From Roseinatronobacter ekhonensis (GTDB lineage: Bacteria; Pseudomonadota; Alphaproteobacteria; Rhodobacterales; Rhodobacteraceae), in NCBI RefSeq assembly GCF_900499075.1, contig NZ_UIHC01000008.1, positions 1 through 64,000 of the forward strand: DNA of 64,000 bases. Reading direction: 5' to 3'. Position 1 is the stretch's first letter, and the number at the start of each line of letters is the position of its first letter. Below, piece by piece: positions 19,375-28,576 of the stretch. The notes beneath the pieces are model-generated. The model was given only the letters and a program-made list of their open reading frames with translations. It did not search any database and was not told the DNA's origin. Made by a program: the position numbers and the translations under genes.

Positions 19375-20058
19375 CTACAGGCTCCGGGTCAGGTCGGGCA
19401 AGGCGCGCAGGTCGCTGGCCAGGTATTCCGGCGCGCCGTGCAGCCGGTCCACGGGCGCATTCGCGCGGTTCACCCAGAGGGTGCGAAACCCGTAGGCCGC
19501 GCCCGAACAGATATCCCAACCGTTCGAGGACACGAACAGCACCTCCTGCGCCGCGCAGCCGAAGCGCGCACCGACCATGTCATACACCGCAGGCGCGGGC
19601 TTGAACACGCCCACGTCATCCACCGACAGGACCGCGTCAAACATCTCTGACAGACCGGCCGAGTCCACAGCCTCTGCCAACATGGCAGCACTCCCATTCG
19701 ACAGGATCGCCAGGCGCATCCCCTGCGCTTGCAAACCGCGCAAGACCTCGGGAACCTCCGGGAACGCGTCAAGACTGCGGTAAAGGTCCAACAAGCGCGC
19801 ACGCAGGCGTGGGTCGTCAACCCTTGCGGCCTCTAGCGCCCAATCAAGCGAGTCTTGCGTAACCTGCCAGAAATCGGCATGCGCACCCGCCAAGCTGCGC
19901 AGCCACGTATATTCCAACTGCTTGCGCCGCCAGTCGCCCGACAGGCCCGGCCAGATATCCGCCAACGCAGCGCCACCCGGCTCCGCAGAGGCCGCGCGGG
20001 CGGCGGCATCCACATCGAACAAGGTTCCGTAAGCGTCAAACACGCAGAGCGCGACCAT
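19375..20058 (-). CDS. haloacid dehalogenase, type II (HAD superfamily)
   Basis: The start at 20058 follows AGGGGG by about 6 bases; an upstream in-frame ATG at 20103 lacks such a site. The nucleophile Asp is in CVFDAYGTLFDV at residues about 5-16; motif II Ser in AILSNGSAAML, the Lys in VGVFKPAPAVYDM and the acidic motif SSNGWDICSGAAYGF match L-2-haloacid dehalogenases (hydrolysing 2-haloacids to 2-hydroxyacids). Natural substrates could be other small organic halides or phosphates. Confidence 0.82.
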   Translation of the reverse strand: MVALCVFDAYGTLFDVDAAARAASAEPGGAALADIWPGLSGDWRRKQLEYTWLRSLAGAHADFWQVTQDSLDWALEAARVDDPRLRARLLDLYRSLDAFPEVPEVLRGLQAQGMRLAILSNGSAAMLAEAVDSAGLSEMFDAVLSVDDVGVFKPAPAVYDMVGARFGCAAQEVLFVSSNGWDICSGAAYGFRTLWVNRANAPVDRLHGAPEYLASDLRALPDLTRSL

Positions 20059-20116
20059 GCAAAGCCCCCTTTTTCCAGAAACCTTGCACGCGGACAGACG
20101 CAAGGAAAGCCCCTGC

Positions 20117-20139
20117 CCTTCATCTTGCCAAAAATACTC
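20117..20139 (+). repeat. copy 2 of the 23-bp repeat
   Basis: An intergenic copy between the HAD gene and hisD, with AA at the variable dinucleotide. It agrees with the copies at 16802-16824 and 49518-49540 at 21 of 23 positions. Confidence 0.8.
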
Positions 20140-20169
20140 ATAGTCCGGCGCGGGCCATTCGCGCCGCGA

Positions 20170-21471
20170 TCAGCGGTTCAACTTGTCCAGCCGCGCACGC
20201 ACGCTTAGCCCATGCGCCTCCAGGCTCTCGCTGATTGCCAAGCGTTCGGCGGCGGGGCCAATAGCGCGCAAAGCCTCGGGTGTCATTTTCGCAAGCGTGG
20301 TGCGTTTCATGAAATCAAGCACAGACAGCCCGCTGGAGAACCGTGCAGAGCGCGCGGTGGGCAGCACATGGTTCGGCCCACCCGCGTAATCGCCAATCGC
20401 CTCTGGCGTCCACTGCCCCAGAAACACCGCGCCCGCGTGTTTGATCTGCGCTAATAGCGCGTCGGGGTCGGCCACGCACAGTTCCAGATGCTCGGGCGCG
20501 ATCCGGTCCGACAGAACGGCGGCTTGTGCCAGATCCTCGACCACGATCACCGCGCCATAGTCCCGCCAGCTTGGGCCCGCGATTGCGCGGCGTTCCAGTG
20601 TTTCCAGACGTGTGTCGACTGCCGCCGCGACCGCGCGGCCAAAGCCTTCATCCGTGGTGATCAGGATGGATTGCGCGGATTCGTCGTGTTCGGCTTGGCT
20701 GAGCAGGTCGAGCGCGATCCACTCGGGATCATTGTCCTTGTCCGCGATCACCAGAATCTCTGACGGGCCTGCGATCATGTCGATGCCCACACGCCCAAAG
20801 ACGCGGCGCTTGGCCGCGGCGACATAGGCATTGCCCGGCCCGGTGATCTTGTCGACAGGCGCAATCGTCTCGGTCCCGTAAGCCATCGCTGCCACGGCCT
20901 GCGCGCCGCCTATGCGATAGACGGTGTCGACGCCGGCAATGTGTGCGGCCAGCAACACCAGCGGGTTGACCACACCGCCGGGTGTGGGTGCACAAATGAC
21001 CAAGCGCTCCACCCCCGCGACCTGTGCGGGGATCGCGTTCATCAGCACCGACGACGGGTAGCTTGCCAGCCCGCCTGGCACATAAAGCCCCGCGGCCGCA
21101 ACCGGCCCCCAGCGCCAGCCGAGTTCCGCGCCGGTGGCGTCGGTCCAGCGCGCATCCTCTGGCCGCTGGCGATCATGATAGGCCCGAATGCGTGCGGCGG
21201 CCAGTTCCAGCGCCGCGCGCTCTTCGCTTGGCACTTTGGCGATTTCCGCTGCAATTTCTGCGCGAGAGAACGCCAAAGTCTCGGGCGTCAGGTCCAGCCT
21301 GTCGAATTTCGCCGTCAGCTCGATCACGGCGGCATCGCCGCGTGCGCGCACATCAGCAATGATCGCCGCGACCGTGTCGTCCACATCGACCGCCTCTTCG
21401 CGCTTGGCCGATAGCAGCGCGGTGAAAGACGCCTCGAAATCGGGCGCATTTGCGTTCAGGAACACAGGCAT
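20170..21471 (-). CDS. hisD: histidinol dehydrogenase
   Basis: HisD catalyses the last two steps of histidine synthesis, histidinol to histidine with NAD. The start at 21471 gives a 433-residue protein of normal length; the longer open frame upstream runs through the DUF2948 gene. Diagnostic segments are GLYVPGGLASYPSSVLMNAIPA, IGGAQAVAAMAYGTET, the zinc-site region LLSQAEHDESAQ and APEHLELC with conserved Glu/His, and GPNHVLPTARSARFSSGLSV. It is the third gene after murA and DUF2948, a common Rhodobacteraceae order. Confidence 0.95.
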   Translation of the reverse strand: MPVFLNANAPDFEASFTALLSAKREEAVDVDDTVAAIIADVRARGDAAVIELTAKFDRLDLTPETLAFSRAEIAAEIAKVPSEERAALELAAARIRAYHDRQRPEDARWTDATGAELGWRWGPVAAAGLYVPGGLASYPSSVLMNAIPAQVAGVERLVICAPTPGGVVNPLVLLAAHIAGVDTVYRIGGAQAVAAMAYGTETIAPVDKITGPGNAYVAAAKRRVFGRVGIDMIAGPSEILVIADKDNDPEWIALDLLSQAEHDESAQSILITTDEGFGRAVAAAVDTRLETLERRAIAGPSWRDYGAVIVVEDLAQAAVLSDRIAPEHLELCVADPDALLAQIKHAGAVFLGQWTPEAIGDYAGGPNHVLPTARSARFSSGLSVLDFMKRTTLAKMTPEALRAIGPAAERLAISESLEAHGLSVRARLDKLNR

Positions 21472-21493
21472 GGTTCGTCCTATTCGGTCTTGG

Positions 21494-21973
21494 CTAGTCG
21501 ATTTTATGGTCCGGCGCGCGGCGCGCCGGCGCACGGTAGGGGCGCGTGACGTCAGATAGCACGACATCGACGCATTCAACCGACAGCTTAACCGCGCCGT
21601 CACCCGCAAAGACCAGCGTGATATCGCCCGTGCCATCTGGGCCGGCGGTGAACTCCACCGCCAGAAGCGACAGCACGGCATCCTTATCGGTGGGGTCAAT
21701 GCCTTGGCGCGCCACGGCCAGCACGTCATGCACCACAAGCAGGCTGCGCACGCGTTCATAATCGCCCGCTTTTGCGGCACGGTCGCGGTCTTCCCAACGG
21801 AAGCGGTTAATCAGAAGGGCAAAGCGGCGGCGTGGGGCGTCATAGGTCAGGTCCGGCCCGGTCAGCACCGAATCCTGCGCCAAGGCTGAGATGACGCGCA
21901 AATCTTCGGCGTCCAGCGCGGCAAGCCGCACGGGCTGGTCTGCCCCATCCTCGAACCGCGCATCACCCGTCAT
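21494..21973 (-). CDS. DUF2948 family protein
   Basis: A 159-residue cytosolic protein of unknown function, with the family pattern [17 protein letters not shown] near the N-terminus and [14 protein letters not shown] in the middle, ending in [15 protein letters not shown]. Members of this family sit almost always between murA and hisD in Rhodobacterales, as here. The start overlaps the murA stop by four bases (ATGA), so translation is coupled to murA. Confidence 0.82.
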   Translation of the reverse strand: MTGDARFEDGADQPVRLAALDAEDLRVISALAQDSVLTGPDLTYDAPRRRFALLINRFRWEDRDRAAKAGDYERVRSLLVVHDVLAVARQGIDPTDKDAVLSLLAVEFTAGPDGTGDITLVFAGDGAVKLSVECVDVVLSDVTRPYRAPARRAPDHKID

Positions 21974-23238
21974 TTGCCGTAGACCCGTTCGATCATCGCC
22001 CCGCAGGCGCCCAGCTTTTCCTCGACCCGCTCATAGCCGCGATCCAGATGGTAGACGCGGGCGACGGTAGTTTCGCCCTCTGCGGCAAGCCCCGCCAGAA
22101 TAAGCGATACAGAGGCGCGCAGATCGGTCGCCATCACCGGCGCGCCGCGCAGCTTTTCGACGCCCGTGACATGCGCCGTGCCACCCTGCACTTCGATCTT
22201 TGCGCCCATCCGCATCAGTTCGGGCGCGTGCATGAAGCGGTTCTCGAAAATCTTTTCGTCCAGAACCGACACACCACCCGCGGTGCACATCGCCGCCATG
22301 AACTGCGCTTGCAGATCGGTCGGAAAGCCGGGGAATGGTTCGGTCGTCACATCGACCGCGCGCAAGCGGTCGACATGGCGCGTGACCTTCAGCCCGCGCG
22401 CGGTCTGTTCCACTTCGACCCCGGCCTGTTCCAGCTTGTTCACAAACGCTTGCACCAGATCCAGCCGTCCGCCAAGGCATTCGACCGTCCCGCCCGCAAT
22501 GGCAGGCGCCAGCATGTAGGTGCCAAGCTCGATCCGGTCGGTCACAACCGGGTGGGTGGCCCCACCAAGGCTGTTCACACCCTCGATCGTGATGGTCGAG
22601 GTTCCCTCGCCCGTGATCTGCGCGCCCATGCGTTGCAGACAATGCGCAAGGTCCACGATTTCCGGCTCTCGGGCGGCGTTCTCCAGTATGGTGGTGCCCT
22701 TGGCCAGCGTTGCCGCCATCAGCGCGTTCTCAGTCGCCCCGACCGACACGATGGGAAATTCGAACCGCGCACCTTTCAGCCCGCCCGGCGCTTTCGCGTG
22801 GACATAGCCGTCGCGCAGGTCCAACTCGGCACCAAGCGCTTCCAGCGCGCGCAGATGAAGGTCTACGGGTCGTGCGCCAATCGCGCAGCCGCCGGGCAGC
22901 GACACGGTCGCATGCCCGTCCCGCGCCAGCATCGGGCCAAGCACCAGAATGGACGCGCGCATCTTGCGCACGATGTCATAATCGGCGCGGTGGCTGGTCA
23001 GGTTGTGGCTCGACAGCGCCAGAACCTGCCCGCCTTGCAGCCCGGCCACTTCGGCGCCGAGCGATTCCAGAAGCTCTGACATGGTGCGAATATCCGACAG
23101 GCGCGGCGCGTTTGTCAGGGTCAGCGGCTGATCAGTCAGAAGCGTCGCGGGCATCAACGTCAGGCAGGCATTCTTGGCCCCCGCAATCGGGATATGCCCA
23201 TTCAGCGGGCCATTGCCCCTTACGACGATCGAATCCAT
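21970..23238 (-). CDS. murA: UDP-N-acetylglucosamine 1-carboxyvinyltransferase
   Basis: MurA starts peptidoglycan precursor synthesis by adding enolpyruvate to UDP-GlcNAc. The 422-residue protein has the phosphoenolpyruvate-binding start [16 protein letters not shown] (conserved Lys-Asn), the active-site loop with Cys118 in [15 protein letters not shown] (the residue attacked by fosfomycin), and YLDRGYE-like C-terminal [15 protein letters not shown]. It heads the murA-DUF2948-hisD run. Confidence 0.95.
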   Translation of the reverse strand: MDSIVVRGNGPLNGHIPIAGAKNACLTLMPATLLTDQPLTLTNAPRLSDIRTMSELLESLGAEVAGLQGGQVLALSSHNLTSHRADYDIVRKMRASILVLGPMLARDGHATVSLPGGCAIGARPVDLHLRALEALGAELDLRDGYVHAKAPGGLKGARFEFPIVSVGATENALMAATLAKGTTILENAAREPEIVDLAHCLQRMGAQITGEGTSTITIEGVNSLGGATHPVVTDRIELGTYMLAPAIAGGTVECLGGRLDLVQAFVNKLEQAGVEVEQTARGLKVTRHVDRLRAVDVTTEPFPGFPTDLQAQFMAAMCTAGGVSVLDEKIFENRFMHAPELMRMGAKIEVQGGTAHVTGVEKLRGAPVMATDLRASVSLILAGLAAEGETTVARVYHLDRGYERVEEKLGACGAMIERVYGK

Positions 23239-23266
23239 ACACTCTGCCCCTTGTTACACGCTTTGA

Positions 23267-23434
23267 CTATGCGTCATGGTTGTCGTCCGTATCGGACCTT
23301 GGTTCTGTATCTCTGGCCCGTGCCTGTGCCTTGCGCTTGGCGATATTCGCTTTCAGCGCGGCTTTCAACCGCGCCGCGCGCCGATCCTGCGCTGCGGGTG
23401 GTTTGGACGGTTTTTCTGGCGTGGAATTGCTCAT
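23267..23434 (-). CDS. small basic protein, 55 aa
   Basis: An ATG at 23434 opens a 55-codon frame ending at TAG (23267-23269), 28 bases before murA. The protein starts MSNSTPEKPSKPP, has a central basic amphipathic stretch RRAARLKAALKANIAKRKAQ and ends in an acidic tail. No membrane segment is present. Coding nature is supported by the coherent charge pattern, codon use like the neighbours and its position at the head of the murA operon. Function unknown; the basic helix suggests nucleic-acid or protein binding. Confidence 0.6.
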   Translation of the reverse strand: MSNSTPEKPSKPPAAQDRRAARLKAALKANIAKRKAQARARDTEPRSDTDDNHDA

Positions 23435-23519
23435 GGCGCAAGTGTTAGCCCAAGTTTGAAAATGCGTCCAGATAGGGGTTGCACGCCTGAAAATTTCGGA
23501 CTACTCAGCGCGCCATGTT

Positions 23520-23594
<75 letters not shown>

Positions 23595-23670
23595 GTTTCC
23601 GTCATGCGCGACACAGCAGCCATCCTTTGACATGGGCGGCCGCACGCATCTCGCGGGCTTGGCGCGTTCC

Positions 23671-23726
23671 GCCCCGGCCCCGAGCCGGGGCCTCTGGGCC
23701 AAGAGGTCCCGGGTCAAGCCCGGGAC
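23671..23726. repeat. REP-like pair of GC palindromes downstream of tRNA-Thr
   Basis: Two adjacent perfect inverted repeats: GCCCCGG/CCGGGGC (23671-23691) and GTCCCGGG/CCCGGGAC (23706-23726, 5-base loop). They lie between the tRNA and the convergent TetR gene. They may terminate transcription or belong to a genome-wide extragenic palindrome family; there is no T-tract. Confidence 0.55.
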
Positions 23727-23739
23727 GCGCCTTGCGCCG

Positions 23740-24369
23740 CTAGCCGCGCGGTTCGTCATCCGGCCCCAGCAAACCCAATCCGCGCAGATAGATACCGATG
23801 CCCGATTCCAGCAGGTCTTCGGGTGAAAACGGGGCGCGGGCCCCCGGTGTGCCGCGGGCATATAGCTCGACAATTCCGTGGCTCATGGCGGATATATGCG
23901 CCGCGAACATCTCTGTCGGGGGGCGCTGCGCGTCGGGGATACGGGCCGACAGGTCGGCAGCAGCCCGCAACAAAACGGCATTCGCGCGCGCGGATGCGTT
24001 TGCCAGATCGGATGTTGCACGCGGCGAGATGCCGGATTCGAACATCGCGACATAATGGCCGGGATGCGCGCGCGCAAAGGCCAGATAGGCGCGGCCCACC
24101 GCCTCGAACGCGGCAAGCGGCGAAGGCTGGCCATCCTTGTAGGCGTATTCCAGCAGGTCCGCGAACAAGATAAACCCCTGCCGCGCTAATTCGGTGATCA
24201 GCTCTTCGCGGCCCGTGAAATGGCGATAAGGGGCAGCGGCAGAGACATCGGCCAGCTTGGCCGCTTCTGCCATGGTAAAGCCCTGCGGCCCACGATCCGC
24301 AATCAGCGTCGTCGCGGCCTCGACCAACGCCTGTTTCAGATTGCCGTGATGATAGCCGCGCTTTGCCAT
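23740..24369 (-). CDS. TetR/AcrR family transcriptional regulator
   Basis: Start at 24369 gives a 209-residue protein beginning MAKRGYHHGNLKQALVEAA. The N-terminal helix-turn-helix covers residues about 10-55, with MAEAAKLADVSAAAPYRHFTGREELI as the recognition region (read in two parts). The C-terminal domain is typical of TetR ligand-binding dimerisation domains, with HISAMSHGIVELYARG in the final helices. No divergent efflux or enzyme gene sits next to it; the upstream neighbour is the SRP RNA, so its target is unclear. Confidence 0.85.
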   Translation of the reverse strand: MAKRGYHHGNLKQALVEAATTLIADRGPQGFTMAEAAKLADVSAAAPYRHFTGREELITELARQGFILFADLLEYAYKDGQPSPLAAFEAVGRAYLAFARAHPGHYVAMFESGISPRATSDLANASARANAVLLRAAADLSARIPDAQRPPTEMFAAHISAMSHGIVELYARGTPGARAPFSPEDLLESGIGIYLRGLGLLGPDDEPRG

Positions 24370-24474
24370 GATCAGCCTTGTAGCGGGGAAACCTGCCAAG
24401 GGAAAACGGGTTTTGTGACATTGGCCTATCGGCGCAGGGTTGCATCGGGCGGGCGAACTGACTAAATCAGCGGT

Positions 24475-24571
24475 CGAGAGGCTGGCGCGGGCAGACGCCT
24501 TGCCAACCCGGTCAGGTCCGGAAGGAAGCAGCCGCAGCATTTTCCGTCTGGGTCGATGTCCAGTCTCTCAC
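24475..24571 (+). ncRNA. ffs: signal recognition particle RNA (4.5S type)
   Basis: The universally conserved domain IV motif is present: GGTCAGGTCCGGAAGG followed by AAGCAGCC at about 24509-24534, which binds Ffh. Flanking arms GAGGCTGGCGCGGGCAGACG and the complementary CGTCTGGGTCGATGTCCAG pair to form the long hairpin. Ends are approximate; a pyrimidine-rich stretch (CCTTTCCTTC) follows. Its gene fills most of the 306-base gap between the TetR gene and ggt. Confidence 0.93.
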
Positions 24572-24675
24572 CTTTCCTTCAACGCAAATCAGGTAGCGGG
24601 TGACAGGCCCGCCCAACGCGCGTTACGCTTGGTTACAGTCCGGCGCGCGGCGCGTCCCTGCTGTGGAGGACAGCT

Positions 24676-26469
24676 ATGATACGACATATCCTGACACCGT
24701 TTTGGGCGGCACTGCTCATGGCGGCCCCTGCGATGGCGCAACAAAACTCTGACATGGTCGCGCCGGAAATCGCGACCGATGTGGCAATGGCCTTTCCCGG
24801 CCTGTCCGATGCCGGGCGCGCGGCGCTGGCGTCCAAAGCGGCGGGCGACAGTGTTGCGGCGGAGAACTGGATGGTCGCGGCCGCCAACCCCTTGGCGGTA
24901 GAGGCGGGCGCGAAAATACTGCGCGCGGGTGGCAGTGCGGCCGATGCGATGGTCGCGGTGCAAGCCGTTCTGGGGCTGGTAGAGCCGCAATCCTCCGGGC
25001 TTGGTGGCGGGGCATTTCTGGTCTGGTTTGACGCGGAAACGGGTTCGCTGACCACGCTGGACGGGCGCGAAACCGCACCGCTGGACGCCGATCCGCGCTA
25101 TTTCCAGACCGAAAGCGGCGAACCGCTGGATTTTCGCAGCACCGTTGTCTCTGGCCGGTCGGTCGGCACACCCGGCACACCGCGCCTGATGGAAGAGGCC
25201 CATCGCCGTTGGGGCCGTGCCAACTGGGCGGGCCTGTTCGAGGATGCGATCGCGCTGGCCGAAGCAGGCTTCACCGTCTCGCCCCGCATGGCCGACTCGG
25301 TTGCTGGCGCTCAGGAAACGCTTGCAGTGTTCCCAGACACCGCCGCCTATTTCCTGCCCGGTGGAACGCCGGTTGCCGCAGGCGATACGCTTGTCAATGC
25401 CGCCTATGCCGACACCTTACGCCAAATTGCATCCGGTGGGGCGCAGGCTTTCTACACCGGTGACATTGCCGCCGATATTGTCGCGGCCACCCGCACAGAC
25501 ACCCTGCCCGGCCTGCTGTCGCTGACCGATATGGCGCGCTACCGGGTGATAGAGCGCCCGCCAGTCTGCTATACCTATCGGGGCCGCGATGTCTGCGGCA
25601 TGGGTCCGCCCTCTTCCGGGGCCGTGGCCGTGGCGCAAATTCTTGGGATGTTGGAGAATTTCGACATACCTGCCATGGACCCGCGCAGCCCCGACACGCG
25701 CCGGCTGATGGGCGATGCAACGCGGCTCGCCTTTGCCGACCGGGGCCGCTATCTGGCAGATTCCGATTTCGTGCCGGTGCCGGAGAAGGGGCTGACCGAC
25801 CGCGCCTATCTGGCCGCTCGGGCCGAGGTGTTGCGCGGGGATGACGCCTTGCCAGAGGTCAGCCCCGGCGAACCAGATTGGGACCATGCGATCCTGTGGG
25901 GCGATGATACCGGCGTGGAACGTCCCGCCACTTCGCATATCAGCATTGTCGACGGGTCCGGCAATTTGCTGTCCATGACCACCACCATCGAGAGCGGGTT
26001 TGGCTCGCGCCTGTTCACGCGCGGGTTCCTGCTGAATAACGAGTTGACCGATTTTTCCTTCCGCACGCATTCGGGCGGCTACCCGATTGCCAACCGCGTG
26101 GAGCCGGGCAAGCGCCCCCGCTCCAGCATGTCGCCCACCATCGTGCTGGAGGACGGTGCGCCGGTACTGGCCATCGGCAGCCCCGGCGGTGCGACGATCA
26201 TCGGCTATACCGCGCAAGCGATCATCGCGCATCTGGATTGGGGGATGGATGTGCAAGCGGCTGTGTCGATGCCGCATCTGGTCAACAGTTTTGGCACCTA
26301 TGCGCTGGAAGCAGACACTTGGGCGACAGAGCTGGAGGCACCATTGGGCGAATTGGGCTACCAAACGCGCGTCACACCGCTGACCTCTGGCTTGCAGGCG
26401 ATTGCGATCGGCAACGGGTTGCAGGGCGGCGCGGACCCGCGCCGCGAGGGGATCGCGCTGGGCGAGTAG
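24676..26469 (+). CDS. ggt: gamma-glutamyltransferase
   Basis: An Ntn-hydrolase exported to the periplasm that splits glutathione and transfers the gamma-glutamyl group. The 597-residue precursor has a signal peptide (residues 1 to about 22, ending AMA-QQ), the N-terminal substrate segment AGGSAADAMVAVQAVLGLVE, and autocleaves before the nucleophile Thr419 in ERPATSHISIVDGSG. The small subunit carries TTTIESGFGS, FLLNNELTDF and RPRSSMSPTIVLEDG, the usual binding motifs. GGAGGACAGCT precedes the ATG. Confidence 0.95.
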   Translation: MIRHILTPFWAALLMAAPAMAQQNSDMVAPEIATDVAMAFPGLSDAGRAALASKAAGDSVAAENWMVAAANPLAVEAGAKILRAGGSAADAMVAVQAVLGLVEPQSSGLGGGAFLVWFDAETGSLTTLDGRETAPLDADPRYFQTESGEPLDFRSTVVSGRSVGTPGTPRLMEEAHRRWGRANWAGLFEDAIALAEAGFTVSPRMADSVAGAQETLAVFPDTAAYFLPGGTPVAAGDTLVNAAYADTLRQIASGGAQAFYTGDIAADIVAATRTDTLPGLLSLTDMARYRVIERPPVCYTYRGRDVCGMGPPSSGAVAVAQILGMLENFDIPAMDPRSPDTRRLMGDATRLAFADRGRYLADSDFVPVPEKGLTDRAYLAARAEVLRGDDALPEVSPGEPDWDHAILWGDDTGVERPATSHISIVDGSGNLLSMTTTIESGFGSRLFTRGFLLNNELTDFSFRTHSGGYPIANRVEPGKRPRSSMSPTIVLEDGAPVLAIGSPGGATIIGYTAQAIIAHLDWGMDVQAAVSMPHLVNSFGTYALEADTWATELEAPLGELGYQTRVTPLTSGLQAIAIGNGLQGGADPRREGIALGE

Positions 26470-26515
26470 CACCGCTTGACCCGGATCGGGGCGACGCTCA
26501 AGCGCGCCCCGGTTC

Positions 26516-26911
26516 TCAGTCGGCGAGGTCGTCCAGCCATTGATACAGCGCCGACGGGTCGCCGCCCAACGCCACATGCATCCCGCTTTCGATGCTCGCA
26601 TCGCCCGTCAGGCTGCGCAGAAACTGGTCGGGGCCGGCCAGATAGGCGTTAAAATTTGCCGGAGTCCAGCGCGCTCCGGTTGCGGCCGCGGCCTGCAACC
26701 CATCGGAATACAGCCGAAAATTCGGATCAGCGGCCAAAGCCCGTCCGGCGACGCCATACAGGTTCGGACCTGCGCGCCCACCGCGCGCCAGAACCGTGCC
26801 ATCGGGGGCCGCGACCTGATGGCAGGTGCGGCAATCGGGCCATTGCGGATCATTGGCCAGCGCCGCGCCAGCCGATCCGAACACAAGGGCTATCAGGGCA
26901 AGTAATTTCAT
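26516..26911 (-). CDS. periplasmic cytochrome c, single heme
   Basis: The start at 26911 gives a 131-residue precursor with signal peptide MKLLALIALVFGSAGAALA. Heme binding motif CRTCH is at residues 27-31 and Met111 (ESGMHVAL) is the likely axial ligand; GPNLYGVAGR is the segment after the heme typical of cytochrome c2/c550-like proteins. The KY-TP-like segment seen in long c2 proteins is reduced (RWTPANFNAYLAGP). It may be a soluble electron carrier; it is not part of the puf region. A longer open frame upstream overlaps the ABC-2 permease gene and is not credible. Confidence 0.88.
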   Translation of the reverse strand: MKLLALIALVFGSAGAALANDPQWPDCRTCHQVAAPDGTVLARGGRAGPNLYGVAGRALAADPNFRLYSDGLQAAAATGARWTPANFNAYLAGPDQFLRSLTGDASIESGMHVALGGDPSALYQWLDDLAD

Positions 26912-26964
26912 CCGCTCTACCTTTTGGTGCAGGGTAACACGCCGCGACACCTGCGCAAGCGCGT

Positions 26965-27774
26965 TCAGGGTTTCATCCGGTAACCTTTCCGAAACCACTG
27001 CCAGCACAGCGCCATGACCGCTGCAAGCGCCGCAAGCACGACAACCAGCCCCAGCCAGGGCGAGGCATCGGATTGCCCGATCATGCCAAAGCGTGCCCCG
27101 TCGATCAGGTAGAACACCGGGTTGGCGTGGCTGAGCGTAGCCATCACCGGCGGAAGCGCCGAGGTGGAATAGAATGTGCCCGACAGGAACGAAAGCGGCA
27201 CGACGATGAAATTTGTGATGGCCGCGATCTGGTCGAACTTGTTCGACAAGATACCCGCCGCGATGCCCACCGCCGATAGCAACGCCGCACCAAGGGTCAC
27301 GAAAACCAGTAGCCATACCGGATGCGCTACGCCTTGGCCCAGCACAACCGCCTCTGCAGCCAGAATGACCACACCGACCATCAGCCCGCGCACAACGCCG
27401 CCCGCCATATAGCCAAGCACCAGCTCGCCGCCCGACAATGGCGGCATGAGTGTGTCGACGATATTGCCCTGCACCTTCGAAATCACGATTGAGGAAGAAC
27501 TGTTGGCAAAGGCGTTCTGGATGATCGTCATCATCAGGATGCCCGGCGCCAGAAAGCTGATGAAGGGCACACCCATCACGTCACCGCGCATCGGACCAAT
27601 CGCCAGCGTGAACACCGCCAGAAACAAGCCCGCCGTTACCAGTGGCGCAGCCAGTGTTTGTGTCCAGACCACCAGAAACCGCATGATTTCTCGCTTTGCA
27701 AGCGCGCCCAGCCCCAGCCAGTTGACCCGCCCGAAGCGGCGTGCGCCCATGTCGCGAAATCCCGCCATGTCCAT
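26965..27774 (-). CDS. ABC-2 type transporter permease
   Basis: The start at 27774 is preceded by GGAAGGAA 6-8 bases upstream; earlier ATGs are not. The 269-residue protein has six hydrophobic segments and the ABC-2 membrane signature (LAPGILMMTIIQNAFANSSS, then PLSGGELVLGYM and PLSFLSGTFYSTSALPP). Such permeases export drugs, polysaccharides or lipids with a separate ATPase. No ATPase gene is adjacent, so its partner is encoded elsewhere. Confidence 0.85.
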   Translation of the reverse strand: MDMAGFRDMGARRFGRVNWLGLGALAKREIMRFLVVWTQTLAAPLVTAGLFLAVFTLAIGPMRGDVMGVPFISFLAPGILMMTIIQNAFANSSSSIVISKVQGNIVDTLMPPLSGGELVLGYMAGGVVRGLMVGVVILAAEAVVLGQGVAHPVWLLVFVTLGAALLSAVGIAAGILSNKFDQIAAITNFIVVPLSFLSGTFYSTSALPPVMATLSHANPVFYLIDGARFGMIGQSDASPWLGLVVVLAALAAVMALCWQWFRKGYRMKP

Positions 27775-27927
27775 TTTCGGTTCCTTCCTGCTCTGTTCGC
27801 TCGGCTTGCGTTGATCGCGCATTGTAATTAGGCCGCGCGGCTTGTATTTCACCCTACCGCCTCTAAACTTGGGGCAAGACAATTCCAAGGGGAAGCTTGC
27901 GGGCTTCTTCCAGACAAGGGGTCTGCC

Positions 27928-28557
27928 ATGTCATGGACAGATGAGCGGGTCGATCTGCTCAAGAAAATGTGGAACGAGGGGCATTCGGCCTCTACCATCG
28001 CCAAGGAACTGGGCGGTGTGACGCGCAACGCAGTCATCGGCAAGGTGCACCGGCTGGGCTTGTCCAACCGCAACGGGCCGGAAACAGCGGCGGAAGCGCC
28101 GGCGGCACCCCAGGCGCCTGTACCCGAACCAGAGGCTCCGGGCACGGCGGCGCCAGTCGTTGATCTGGCACAGGTCAAGGCCGAGCGGGCAAAGCCCAAA
28201 CCAGCGCCAGAGCCCGCGCCAGAACCCGCCGAGACGGCCGCGCCGGTCGAAGAAGAGGCCGCCCCGACCTACACGCCCAAACCGATCATTCCTGCGGGCC
28301 AGCCATTGCCACCGCAGCCCTCGGCCAACGAGATTGACCCCGAAGCTTTGGCCACGGTGCGCGAGGTCGAGAAGACCGCGATGAAACTGTCGCTGCTGGA
28401 ACTGACGGAACGCACGTGCAAATGGCCCATTGGCGACCCGGCGACCAGCGATTTCTGGTTCTGTGGCCTGCCCGTGAAAGCTGGCAAACCCTATTGCGAA
28501 GCGCATGTAAGCGTGGCGTTCCAACCCATGAGCACGCGGCGCGACCGCAAACGCTGA
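27928..28557 (+). CDS. gcrA: cell-cycle regulator GcrA
   Basis: The N-terminal ~45 residues match GcrA closely: SWTDERVDLLKKMWNEGHSA, then TIAKELGGVTRNAVIGKVHRLGL, a DNA-binding helix-turn-helix. A Pro/Ala/Glu-rich linker follows (about residues 50-125), then a conserved C-terminal sigma70-interacting domain (LLELTERTCKWPIGDP, FCGLPVKAGKPYCEAH). GcrA acts with sigma70 and CcrM methylation at GANTC sites in alphaproteobacteria. 209 aa. Confidence 0.95.
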   Translation: MSWTDERVDLLKKMWNEGHSASTIAKELGGVTRNAVIGKVHRLGLSNRNGPETAAEAPAAPQAPVPEPEAPGTAAPVVDLAQVKAERAKPKPAPEPAPEPAETAAPVEEEAAPTYTPKPIIPAGQPLPPQPSANEIDPEALATVREVEKTAMKLSLLELTERTCKWPIGDPATSDFWFCGLPVKAGKPYCEAHVSVAFQPMSTRRDRKR

Positions 28558-28576
28558 GGGCTGCAATATCGCACAA

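Noticed and set aside
26485-26512. Hairpin GGGGCG/CGCCCC between ggt and the cytochrome c gene as a terminator
   Set aside because: The stem is only 6 bp with an 11-base loop and no T-tract, too weak to call.
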